DNA from: CAZWHE01 sp964633825
GTDB taxonomy: Bacteria > Planctomycetota > B15-G4 > CAYZWU01
DNA length: 19,532 nucleotides
Assembly (NCBI GenBank): GCA_964633825.1
Contig: CAZWHE010000068.1
Coordinates: 1 to 19,532 of the forward strand
Reading direction: 5' to 3'
Shown: one piece after another, positions 7,660 to 14,597 of the stretch
Layout: the number at the start of each line of letters is the position of its first letter
Position numbering within the stretch: position 1 is the stretch's first letter
Made by a program: the position numbers and the translations under genes
The notes under the pieces: model-generated
The model's input: the letters and a program-made list of their open reading frames with translations, nothing else
What the model was told of the DNA's origin: nothing
The model's database searches: none

Positions 7660-8625
7660 ATGACCTCTCTAGTCACAAAAGAAGCACCTGATTTCACAGC
7701 CCAAGCGGTTTTGCCGGACAACACTTTCGAGGAACTGAAACTCTCGTCGTACCGCGGCAAATACGTGGCCCTCTTTTTCTATCCCCTCGATTTCACCTTT
7801 GTCTGTCCTTCCGAGATCATCGCTTTCGACAAGGCGCTGGCCAATTTCAAGGAGAGGAACGCCGAGGTGATCGGCGTCTCGGTGGACTCCCATTTTTCCC
7901 ACCTGGCCTGGAAGAACACGCCCGTTGAAAAAGGCGGAATCGGCAACGTCCAGTTCCCCCTCGTGGCTGACATCACGAAAGAGATCGCCCGCTCTTACGG
8001 CGTGCTGTTCAATGATTCGGTCGCCCTGAGAGGATTTTTCCTGATCGACAAGGAAGGCGTCGTCCGCCACGCTTTAATCAACGACCTCCCTCTGGGCCGG
8101 AACGTTGACGAGGCCCTGCGCGTTCTCGAAGCGCTCCAGTACACCGAGGAGCACGGAGAGGTCTGCCCCGCCAACTGGCGCGAAGGCGAAGACGCAATGA
8201 AGCCCACGGCCGAAGGAGTCGCCGGCTATCTGGCAAATCACGCAAAAAAAAAAACCAATCGTCCTTCTTCCCCCATCACCCCCCCCCCCCCGGGGGAGAG
8301 GGGTGGAAGAATTCCCCGCAACAACGAGGGCAAACGCCATGGAACCGACAGAGAACAAACTGATCGCCGGAGTCCCGCGCGAAACCTGCCCGGGAGAACG
8401 CCGCGTCGCCCTGACTCCCGCCGCTGCCGGGGCGCTGATAAAAACCGGGATCGAGGTCGTGATCGAGGCCGGTGCCGGCGAAGCGGCCGGTTTTCCCGAT
8501 GCCGAGTACATAGAAAAAGAAGCACGGATCCTGGACAGCCGGGAAAAGGTTTTCGAAACAGCCCGGGTGATCGTCCAGGTCCGCGGCTTCGGCGCCAATC
8601 CGGAGAGAGGCGGGGCCGACCTTAA
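7660..8625 (+). CDS. Typical 2-Cys peroxiredoxin (AhpC/Prx1) with abnormal read-through tail
   Basis: Residues 1-197 are a canonical peroxiredoxin that reduces H2O2 and alkyl hydroperoxides. Peroxidatic Cys49 is in FTFVCPSE, resolving Cys169 is in GEVCPANW, and GGIG is at 92-95. The family normally ends just after the AMKPTAEGVAGYLANHAK block, that is near 8253. Here no stop follows. The frame passes through an A11 tract (8244-8254), a C13 tract (8279-8291) and a long hairpin, then runs about 290 bases inside pntAA in another frame to 8625. The last ~120 residues are Arg/Gly/Pro-rich and look non-coding. Either a homopolymer error hides the real end, or the stop was lost when the hairpin element arrived. 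AAAGGA (7648-7653) sets the start. No AhpF is adjacent, so the reductant may be thioredoxin or another system. Confidence 0.88.
   Translation: MTSLVTKEAPDFTAQAVLPDNTFEELKLSSYRGKYVALFFYPLDFTFVCPSEIIAFDKALANFKERNAEVIGVSVDSHFSHLAWKNTPVEKGGIGNVQFPLVADITKEIARSYGVLFNDSVALRGFFLIDKEGVVRHALINDLPLGRNVDEALRVLEALQYTEEHGEVCPANWREGEDAMKPTAEGVAGYLANHAKKKTNRPSSPITPPPPGERGGRIPRNNEGKRHGTDREQTDRRSPARNLPGRTPRRPDSRRCRGADKNRDRGRDRGRCRRSGRFSRCRVHRKRSTDPGQPGKGFRNSPGDRPGPRLRRQSGERRGRP
8244..8311. repeat. A11 and C13 homopolymers with a long hairpin between Prx and pntAA
   Basis: TTCTTCC (8265-8271) pairs with GGAAGAA (8305-8311). Continuing inward, CCC, TC and CCCCC pair with GGG, GA and GGGGG around a C-rich loop, about 17 base pairs with two mismatches and one bulge. 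An A11 run precedes it by 10 bases. On the minus strand the hairpin is followed, after a short gap, by T11, so it is terminator-like only in that direction, where no gene ends. It resembles the CCCTC.../GGGAG dispersed palindromic units common in GC-rich genomes. On the plus strand it could attenuate or protect mRNA between the two genes. Confidence 0.6.
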
Positions 8626-9541
8626 GCTCATGCGGCCCGGGCAGGCCGTGATCGGGATGCACGAGCCCCTCGGCGCCCCGGAAGCGGCCGCGGCGCTCGC
8701 CGCGCGGAAGACGGCGGCGCTCTCCATGGAGCTCATGCCCCGGATCACGAGAGCCCAGAGCATGGACGTCCTTTCCTCCATGGCCACGATCGCGGGCTAC
8801 AAGGCCGTCCTTCTCGCCGCCGAAAGCCTGCCGAAGATCTTTCCCATGCTCATGACCGCAGCCGGCACGGTGGCGGCGGCCCGGGTTTTCGTCATCGGCG
8901 CGGGAGTGGCCGGCCTGCAGGCCGTCGCCACGGCGCGCCGCCTGGGCGCCGTGGTGAGCGCCTACGACGTGCGCCCCGCCGTCAAGGAACAGGTGGAGAG
9001 CCTGGGCGCCAAGTTTGTTGAGCTCACCATCGACGCAGGCGATGCGGAAGACAAGGGCGGATATGCCAAGGCCATGGACGAGGAGTTCTACCGGAAGCAG
9101 CGTGAAATGATGACACATGTCCTGGCCGACAGCGACGTGGTCATCACCACGGCCGCAGTGCCGGGGAAAAAAGCGCCCGTTCTGATCACCAATGAAATGG
9201 TGAAAGGAATGAAACCGGGCTCGGTGATCGTCGACATCGCGGCGGAACGGGGCGGCAACTGCGAGCTCACCCGCCCGGGTGAAACCGCTGTCGAAGGAGG
9301 CGTGACCATCCTCGGTCCCCTGAACATCCCTTCCACCGTGCCGCACCATGCGAGCCAGATGTACGCCAAGAACGTTTCCAACTACCTCACCCACCTGGTC
9401 GCGGACGGCACGCTCGATCTCGATAGAGACGACGAGATTCTTCGGGAGACGCTCGTCACCAGGGACGGGGAGATCGTGCACCCGCGCGTGCGGGACCTGT
9501 TGAAAATCGAGTCACATATTCATACGGAAAGGAAAGCCTGA
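8339..9541 (+). CDS. pntAA: NAD(P) transhydrogenase subunit alpha part 1 (NAD-binding domain I)
   Basis: The 400-residue protein is the soluble NAD(H)-binding dI component of proton-translocating transhydrogenase, which uses the proton gradient to make NADPH from NADH. The alanine-dehydrogenase-like fold shows GVPRETCPGERRVALTP near the N-terminus, RAQSMD at 138-143 (the loop contacting the NADP domain), and the Rossmann motif GAGVAG at 187-192. Length fits split-alpha versions, where dI and the first membrane segment are separate proteins. I choose ATG 8339 because GAGGG (8326-8330) is 8 bases upstream and the family start follows; an in-frame GTG at 8303 lies inside the hairpin arm. The frame is open further upstream into the peroxiredoxin gene. 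The stop shares one base with the ATG of pntAB. Confidence 0.95.
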   Translation: MEPTENKLIAGVPRETCPGERRVALTPAAAGALIKTGIEVVIEAGAGEAAGFPDAEYIEKEARILDSREKVFETARVIVQVRGFGANPERGGADLKLMRPGQAVIGMHEPLGAPEAAAALAARKTAALSMELMPRITRAQSMDVLSSMATIAGYKAVLLAAESLPKIFPMLMTAAGTVAAARVFVIGAGVAGLQAVATARRLGAVVSAYDVRPAVKEQVESLGAKFVELTIDAGDAEDKGGYAKAMDEEFYRKQREMMTHVLADSDVVITTAAVPGKKAPVLITNEMVKGMKPGSVIVDIAAERGGNCELTRPGETAVEGGVTILGPLNIPSTVPHHASQMYAKNVSNYLTHLVADGTLDLDRDDEILRETLVTRDGEIVHPRVRDLLKIESHIHTERKA

Positions 9542-9822
9542 TGGACCCGCTGATCATGCTTTTAACGATCTTCATGCTGGCCGTTTTCGTGGGCTTCGAG
9601 GTGATCACCAAGGTGCCGCCCACGCTTCACACCCCGCTCATGTCGGGATCCAACGCCATTTCGGGGATCACCATCATCGGAGCCGTTCTCTCGGCCGCTT
9701 CGGAAAACGAATTTCTCACGAAGACGCTGGGCTTCGCCGCCATCGTCTTTGCAACGATCAATGTCGTCGGCGGGTTCATGGTAACTCACCGCATGCTGGC
9801 CATGTTTCGAAAAAAGGATTGA
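9541..9822 (+). CDS. pntAB: NAD(P) transhydrogenase subunit alpha part 2 (membrane domain)
   Basis: The 93-residue integral membrane protein carries the alpha-side transmembrane helices of the transhydrogenase proton channel. Hydrophobic helices span about residues 2-21, 36-55 and 62-90. The conserved KVPPTLHTPLMSGSNAISG lies between the first two. Its ATG overlaps the TGA of pntAA by one base (TGATG), so it depends on coupled translation, and pntB starts 3 bases after its stop. The order dI, small membrane subunit, PntB is the three-gene form found in alphaproteobacteria and many other phyla, unlike the two-gene form of E. coli. Confidence 0.95.
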   Translation: MDPLIMLLTIFMLAVFVGFEVITKVPPTLHTPLMSGSNAISGITIIGAVLSAASENEFLTKTLGFAAIVFATINVVGGFMVTHRMLAMFRKKD

Positions 9823-9825
9823 GCC

Positions 9826-11238
9826 GTGAACAATACAATCGCCATATCTCCGGCTTTCATCAACCTCGCTTACGTGGGGGCTTCCGTTCTGTTCATCTTC
9901 GGCCTGAAAGGCTTGACCCACCCGAGGACGGCCGTCAGGGGAAATATGCTGGGTGCGCTGGGCATGCTCCTCGCCATAGTGGCCGTACTCCTTTCGAGAA
10001 ACTTCTCTGTTCCCCTGATCATCGCCGGTTTCATCGTGGGAAGCCTCATCGGATCGGTGGCGGCCGTCAAGGTCCAGATGACGGCCATACCCCAGATGGT
10101 GGCGCTCTTCAATGGATTCGGCGGGATTGCATCCCTTCTGGTGGCCGGGGCCGCGTTCATGGTGGCCGCCCGGGCCGGCGGGGCCGCCCTGTCACTGCAG
10201 ACGACCATATCCACGGCAGCCTCAGGCCTGATCGGCGCCGTCACCTTCTGGGGATCCCTTGTGGCTTTTGCCAAGCTCCAGGGGCTCAAGATCATCCCCT
10301 CGGGACAGGTGCTGTTCAAGGGGCAGCAGATTCTCAACACCCTCATCGCGCTGGCCGCCATCGGCTGCGCGGTCCTGCTCGTCATGAATCCCGGGGCGAC
10401 ATGGATCTACCTGCCCCTCTGCCTGATCTCGTCCCTGCTCGGCGTTCTTCTCGTCATTCCCATCGGCGGCGCCGATATGCCCGTGGTCATCTCTCTATTG
10501 AACTCCTACTCCGGGCTTGCCGCCGCGGCCACGGGCTTCGTTCTTTCCAACAATGTTCTGATCATCGCGGGATCGCTTGTGGGCGCCTCGGGGATCATCC
10601 TGACCCGGATCATGTGCCGGGCCATGAACAGGTCCCTGGCGCACGTCCTTTTCGGCGTGCTCGGCCCTGCCGAAGAAAGCGCCACGGCGGACGAGATCTA
10701 CGCGGGCAAGGTAAAATCGGCCGGCGCGGAAGAGGTGGCCATGCTTTTCGATTCCGCCAGGCGCGCAGTCGTTGTTCCGGGATACGGCATGGCCGTTGCC
10801 CAGGCGCAGCACGCGGTCCGCGACCTCGCCAACCTTCTCGAGGTCCGGGGCTGTACGGTGGAGTACGCCATACACCCCGTGGCCGGCCGCATGCCCGGCC
10901 ACATGAACGTTCTCCTGGCCGAGGCCGACGTGGCTTACGACAAGCTCAAGGAGATGGACGAGATCAATTCCACTATGGATCAGGTCGACGTGGCCGTCGT
11001 GATCGGTGCGAACGACGTGGTCAACCCCGTTGCCAGAACCGATCCTTCCAGCCCCATTGCCGGAATGCCCATCATCGACGTGGACAAGGCGCGCAGCGTG
11101 GTCGTCATCAAACGCTCGCTGAGCCCGGGTTTCGCCGGGATTCCCAATCCTCTTTTCGCCGCCGACAACACCCTCATGTACTTCGGCGACGGAAAGAAGG
11201 CCGTCCTCGAATTGGTCTCGGCCGTGAAGGAGTCATGA
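9826..11238 (+). CDS. pntB: NAD(P) transhydrogenase subunit beta
   Basis: The 470-residue protein combines about nine transmembrane helices (residues 1 to ~275) with the cytoplasmic NADP(H)-binding domain dIII. Hallmarks are GADMPVVISLLNSYSGLAAA in the membrane part, then PGYGMAVAQAQHAV (NADP dinucleotide loop), GRMPGHMNVLLAEADV, GANDVVNP and IKRSLSPGFAGI in dIII. It starts with GTG at 9826, supported by AAAAGGA (9811-9817) 8 bases upstream, inside the end of pntAB. Together with the two alpha proteins it should form a complete proton-pumping enzyme supplying NADPH. Its place in a cluster with Fpr, PerR, ferritin and peroxiredoxin suggests NADPH supply for peroxide reduction, though shared transcription is only inferred from strand and spacing. 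Confidence 0.95.
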   Translation: MNNTIAISPAFINLAYVGASVLFIFGLKGLTHPRTAVRGNMLGALGMLLAIVAVLLSRNFSVPLIIAGFIVGSLIGSVAAVKVQMTAIPQMVALFNGFGGIASLLVAGAAFMVAARAGGAALSLQTTISTAASGLIGAVTFWGSLVAFAKLQGLKIIPSGQVLFKGQQILNTLIALAAIGCAVLLVMNPGATWIYLPLCLISSLLGVLLVIPIGGADMPVVISLLNSYSGLAAAATGFVLSNNVLIIAGSLVGASGIILTRIMCRAMNRSLAHVLFGVLGPAEESATADEIYAGKVKSAGAEEVAMLFDSARRAVVVPGYGMAVAQAQHAVRDLANLLEVRGCTVEYAIHPVAGRMPGHMNVLLAEADVAYDKLKEMDEINSTMDQVDVAVVIGANDVVNPVARTDPSSPIAGMPIIDVDKARSVVVIKRSLSPGFAGIPNPLFAADNTLMYFGDGKKAVLELVSAVKES

Positions 11239-11338
11239 TCGGGTGAAGATTGGGCGCCAAAATGGAATTCACAGCCATTGATTCACGAAACGAGAGATAT
11301 AAAATAAGGACAGACCGCATTTTTAAAAGGAGACTGTA

Positions 11339-11791
11339 ATGCAACTCGATTCCGTTGATCAGATCCTCGATTTCGCCATCAAGAACGAAGATGAGGCCGT
11401 CAAGTTTTACGGCGACCTGGCCTCGAAAGCGAAAAATCCCGCCGTAAGCCGGGCCCTGGAAAACTTTGCCAAAGAAGAGGAGGGCCACAAGACCAAGCTT
11501 ATTTCCATCAAAAACGGCAAACAGCTTGAGTCCGCGAAAAGGAAAGTCCTCGATCTCAAGATCGGCGATTACCTCGTGGATGAAGAGCCGGGGTCCGAGC
11601 TCGATTACCAGGGCCTACTCATCCTGGCCATGAAGAAGGAAAAAGCCGCTTTCAAGCTGTACTGCGATCTGGCCGCCTCCACGGACGACGAGAACCTGCG
11701 CGAAACGCTTCTGGAGCTCGCCAACGAGGAAGCCAAGCACAAGCTCAGGTTCGAAGTGGAATACGATGACAACATCTATCAGGAAAACTGA
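11339..11791 (+). CDS. Rubrerythrin-like diiron ferritin-superfamily protein (copy 1)
   Basis: The 150-residue protein is a ferritin-like four-helix bundle with two ExxH motifs. Likely diiron ligands are Glu17, Glu47, His50, Glu101, Glu131 and His134 (motifs EEEGHK and NEEAKHK). It lacks the C-terminal rubredoxin domain with two CxxC pairs found in classical rubrerythrin, so electrons must come from a separate partner. It resembles the short 'rubrerythrin family' proteins of anaerobes that are thought to act as peroxidases. A strong ribosome-binding site (AAAAGGAGA, 11325-11333) and a possible -10 TATAAA (11298-11303) lie in the 100-bp gap after pntB, so it may have its own promoter. A paralogue of the same length follows. 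Confidence 0.85.
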   Translation: MQLDSVDQILDFAIKNEDEAVKFYGDLASKAKNPAVSRALENFAKEEEGHKTKLISIKNGKQLESAKRKVLDLKIGDYLVDEEPGSELDYQGLLILAMKKEKAAFKLYCDLAASTDDENLRETLLELANEEAKHKLRFEVEYDDNIYQEN

Positions 11792-11845
11792 TTGATCAGA
11801 GATTCTTTCATGCGAAAACAAAACGCGCTTTAAAGGAGAAGCGAC

Positions 11846-12298
11846 ATGTCCCGACTGACCCCTGAGGAAATCGTCGCCCTGGCCATCGACAGGGAAGTGC
11901 AGGCCACGATTTTCTACCGCGATGTGGCTGCCATGCAAAAAGATCCCAAGGACGCCAAAATATTCCTCGGCCTCGCAAAGATGGAGGAAGGCCATGCGCA
12001 CAAGCTCCAGAGCCTGGACTCATCGGATCTCGAGAAAATCGAGGTCCGGAAGGTGGTCGACCTCAAGCTCGGCGATCACATCGCCGAGATCGAGCCCGAT
12101 CCCGATATGGATTACAAGAAAGCTCTGATCCTCGGCATGCAGCGTGAAAAAAGAGCTCACCAACTCTATATCGGCCTGGCCGAGAGCACGGATGATCCCG
12201 GATTGAAGAACCTGTTCAACAAGCTCGCCAAGGAGGAAGCCAAGCACAAGCTCTTTTTCGAGACAAAGTTCGATGATTTTATGCTCGAGGAAGAGTGA
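11846..12298 (+). CDS. Rubrerythrin-like diiron ferritin-superfamily protein (copy 2)
   Basis: The 150-residue protein aligns end to end without gaps to the preceding gene product, sharing the ligand pattern (AIDREVQATIFY, KMEEGH, QREKRAHQLY, KEEAKHK) and the central VDLKLGD. It is a tandem duplicate that has diverged considerably (well under two-thirds identity by eye), so it is old rather than recent. It also lacks a rubredoxin domain. The ribosome-binding site is AAAGGAGAA ending 7 bases before ATG, and the gap to copy 1 is 54 bp, consistent with co-transcription. The C-terminus is more acidic (DDFMLEEE). A heteromeric assembly of the two copies, or different electron donors, would explain keeping both. 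Confidence 0.85.
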   Translation: MSRLTPEEIVALAIDREVQATIFYRDVAAMQKDPKDAKIFLGLAKMEEGHAHKLQSLDSSDLEKIEVRKVVDLKLGDHIAEIEPDPDMDYKKALILGMQREKRAHQLYIGLAESTDDPGLKNLFNKLAKEEAKHKLFFETKFDDFMLEEE

Positions 12299-12362
12299 CA
12301 GGGCTTTTGGCTAACACATACCTTTTTGTATCAGCTCAGTCGAAATAGCACCGTTGTTGAGT

Positions 12363-13163
12363 TTATTTTGACGATACGTCGTGTTGTTTTACTTTAGTTT
12401 TATCTTTATCGATTTCGTCGGGATTCCGTCTCCCCTCATCGATCAATTTATAATAATTCGGATAAGAACCATTTAATATCTTATTAACCTCCTTCATCTC
12501 CTTCATTCCGTTTTTAAGATATATTCTTTTTAAATAATTCCGGCCTATTACATAACGAGCATGCTGCTTTAGATTATACCTCTTTTTAAAATAGCCTTTC
12601 TTCTTAAGATATTTTTCCGCATACATCTCTTCGATCATTGAAGCATGCCCTTCAATTAAGCATTTCATAACGAACTTGAGCTAAAAATCCTTTTCAACCT
12701 TCATTTTTGACGGCAGTTCATAATATTGGTCTTGAATCGCATGCGTTATCTCATGAATCGAAGTTGGCGCCATATCCCTACGATGAATTTCTTTCTTTTC
12801 ATGTTTTTCCTTTAGCCAACTTGCAAATAGTTCCGGATGAACGACTACTTTTTTCTCCTCAGTTAAACAGATGGATAACACCAGCGCGTAAAGCCTGTGA
12901 TGATCCCTTGCTTTAGGAAATTCCTTTTTAAGGTATTCTCTGTATTCATCATTTGAACATATTTCAACCTTTAGAGGCTCTCTATATTTTAATTCCGTCA
13001 ATTGCTCTACCAAGGGAATCATACCGGCAACTTGCTTATCCAACAATGATTGATAATCAAGCTCGGGCTTCTCTCTATCAGATTGATTTTCCCGTTCATC
13101 ATTAAAACCAATAACGATTCCACTAATAACAAAGATCGTTAATGCCTTAGTTATGATATTCAT
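12363..13163 (-). pseudogene. Exported HExxH metallopeptidase interrupted by one in-frame TAG
   Basis: Two open stretches (13163-12681 and 12680-12363) are in the same frame and separated only by TAG at 12683-12681. Joined, they encode about 266 residues. Start ATG 13163 gives a clear signal peptide or lipoprotein-like leader (MNIITKALTIFVISGIVIGF); an in-frame ATG at 13214 would add 17 unlikely residues. The zinc motif HEITH is encoded at 12755-12741 and is followed by AIQDQYYEL. The third-ligand region IEGHAS lies after the TAG (Glu codon 12653-12651). The HExxH...ALQDQ...EGxA layout is known from uncharacterised gluzincin-like proteins. Without read-through the product lacks its third ligand and should be inactive. 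The gene is far richer in A/T than its neighbours, suggesting transfer. Nonsense mutation, suppression and sequence error all remain possible. Confidence 0.7.
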
Positions 13164-13317
13164 GTTATTTATTATTGGCTCCAAAGGTGTTGCAGAGGAT
13201 TCTACATCCCTCATTCATTTGAAAACGAGGCTTATCGGATCTATCACCCCGCCAGTGCCGAGCGCAGCCGGATTGATATGAGCATTGATCAATCATCGAT
13301 CTCTCATGTATTATGAT

Positions 13318-13346
13318 TTGCAACAAACCAGTTTAGTTTATATCAA
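13318..13346 (+). promoter_or_regulatory. Candidate promoter for the GNAT gene
   Basis: TTGCAA (13318-13323) and TATCAA (13341-13346) are separated by 17 bases in the AT-rich spacer between the divergent metallopeptidase and acetyltransferase genes. Both boxes are degenerate. The palindrome ATTGATCAAT (13284-13293) lies just upstream and could be an operator. Confidence 0.3.
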
Positions 13347-13404
13347 ATAGATGGTAAAATGAAAGACGGCAGAGAGAGATTCTCGAACGCGATCAGGAAA
13401 GGAC

Positions 13405-13995
13405 ATGTCTATGTGTAAGAAAGCGAAGCTGAAGGACGGCGTCGAAGTCGAAATACGCTCGATGAAAAAGGATGACCTCGAAAAATCCTTTGCCTTCTTC
13501 CAGGCACTTCCCGAAGAGGACAGGGTCTTCCTTCGAACGGACGTCACCAAGCGCGAGCTCGTCCAGCAGCGTACGCTGAGCATCGATTCGGGAAAAGTGC
13601 TGCGCATCATCGCAACCATCGGCGACGATATCGTGGCCGACGGAGTGGTCGAGCTGGAAGGCCACAGCTGGAAAAAGCACGTGGGCGAACTGCGGCTCTT
13701 TGTGGCGAAGGCGTACCAGCGAAAAGGGCTCGGCATACTGATGGCGCAGGAGCTCTACTCGCTCGCGGCAAGCGCAAGGGTCGAAGAGATCGTCGTCAAG
13801 ATGATGCGGCCCCAAAAAGCGGCGCGCAGCATCTTTCGAAAGCTCGGCTTTCACGAAGAGATTCTCATGCCCGACTACGTGAAAGACCTGAGCGGAAAGA
13901 AACAGGATCTCATCATCATGCGGTGCGACCTCGATGCCTTGTGGAAAGAGCTTGAGGATTATTTCACCGATACCGACTGGCAGCGCACACGGTAA
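13405..13995 (+). CDS. GNAT-family N-acetyltransferase
   Basis: The 196-residue cytoplasmic protein has the Gcn5-related fold. The acetyl-CoA pyrophosphate loop is YQRKGLGILMAQELY near residues 109-123 (R/Q-x-x-G-x-G/A motif A), preceded by beta-4 ELRLFVAKA and followed by the motif-B-like KAARSIFRKLGFHEE. It transfers an acetyl group from acetyl-CoA to an unknown amine. The N-terminal part (EIRSMKKDDLEKSFAFFQALPEEDR) matches the usual GNAT start. AGGAAAGGA at 13395-13403 fits either ATG 13405 or ATG 13411, the latter having better spacing. Base composition returns to GC-rich here. It converges with the ACT-domain gene with only 14 bp between stops. Confidence 0.82.
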   Translation: MSMCKKAKLKDGVEVEIRSMKKDDLEKSFAFFQALPEEDRVFLRTDVTKRELVQQRTLSIDSGKVLRIIATIGDDIVADGVVELEGHSWKKHVGELRLFVAKAYQRKGLGILMAQELYSLAASARVEEIVVKMMRPQKAARSIFRKLGFHEEILMPDYVKDLSGKKQDLIIMRCDLDALWKELEDYFTDTDWQRTR

Positions 13996-14009
13996 GCGCC
14001 GAGCCCGGG

Positions 14010-14423
14010 CTATACGCCCAAAGCGCTCGCGGCTTTTTCGTAATCATCCGGCTTGACCCACAAGACGTAGCCGAATTTCCCGCTCCCGCCGATGATGCCG
14101 TTGGATGCATGCACGTTGATCCCGGCGTCGGCCAGCCTCAAATGATATTCAACGAGAACCCCCGTTCGGTCATCGCCCTGTATCAAAAAGGCATTCTTCG
14201 GACCGACGAGATCGATTCCGGCTTCCGTGGCGGCCTTTTGCAGCACCCCCGCGTCCTCGGGGATAAAATCCAATTGAGATCGGCCCGTTCCCAGGGGAAA
14301 CGCCGTGAAAGCCATCAGATTGACACTGTGAGCGCTGAGAAACTCCAACAGCTTGCGCGCTTCTCCCGGCTTGTCTTCGACGGTGGCGTAATAGTATTCC
14401 GCCCGACTCACTTTTTCAGCCAT
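14010..14423 (-). CDS. Tandem ACT-domain protein
   Basis: The 137-residue protein consists of two ACT-like beta-alpha-beta-beta-alpha-beta units, about 9-68 (YYYATVEDKPGEARKLLEFL...) and 76-137 (NAFLIQGDDRTGVLVEYHLR...). The P-G-E-A and G-V-L positions at the start of each first helix are typical. There is no catalytic domain. Such stand-alone ACT proteins bind small ligands, often amino acids, and regulate another enzyme; the target cannot be read here. GGAGG ends about 9 bases upstream of ATG. The gene is separated by 172 bp from the glycosyltransferase gene upstream. Confidence 0.75.
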   Translation of the reverse strand: MAEKVSRAEYYYATVEDKPGEARKLLEFLSAHSVNLMAFTAFPLGTGRSQLDFIPEDAGVLQKAATEAGIDLVGPKNAFLIQGDDRTGVLVEYHLRLADAGINVHASNGIIGGSGKFGYVLWVKPDDYEKAASALGV

Positions 14424-14575
14424 TTGGTCTTTCCTCCAATTTGAAAAGTATCGACAATTTAACCTGGTTATTTCGCGCGCTTCTGCTCTGGATTAGCGTT
14501 CGATGTGATGTTGAGGACTCAAAGGTGAAGGACACACGGCAATCCATTCCTTGCGATACAGTTTACTCTTTACCG

Positions 14576-14597
14576 CCCCCGCCCGGGGATTTTTTTT
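14576..14597 (+). terminator. Small GC hairpin followed by T8 (plus direction)
   Basis: CCCC (14577-14580), loop GCCC, GGGG (14585-14588), then A and eight Ts. It has terminator form on the plus strand but no plus-strand gene ends within 580 bp; it overlaps the last codons of the minus-strand glycosyltransferase gene. The stem is only four pairs. Confidence 0.2.

Noticed and set aside
8276..9481. 401-codon minus-strand frame opposite pntAA
   Set aside because: Gly/His/Arg-rich shadow; pntAA has family motifs throughout.
9819..11246. 475-codon plus-strand frame overlapping pntB in another frame
   Set aside because: Arg/Gly/His-rich translation typical of a wrong frame in GC-rich DNA; pntB on the same strand is unmistakable.
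14001..14012. AGCCCGGGCT palindrome between convergent GNAT and ACT genes as a bidirectional terminator
   Set aside because: A five-pair palindrome with no loop and no T or A tract on either side.
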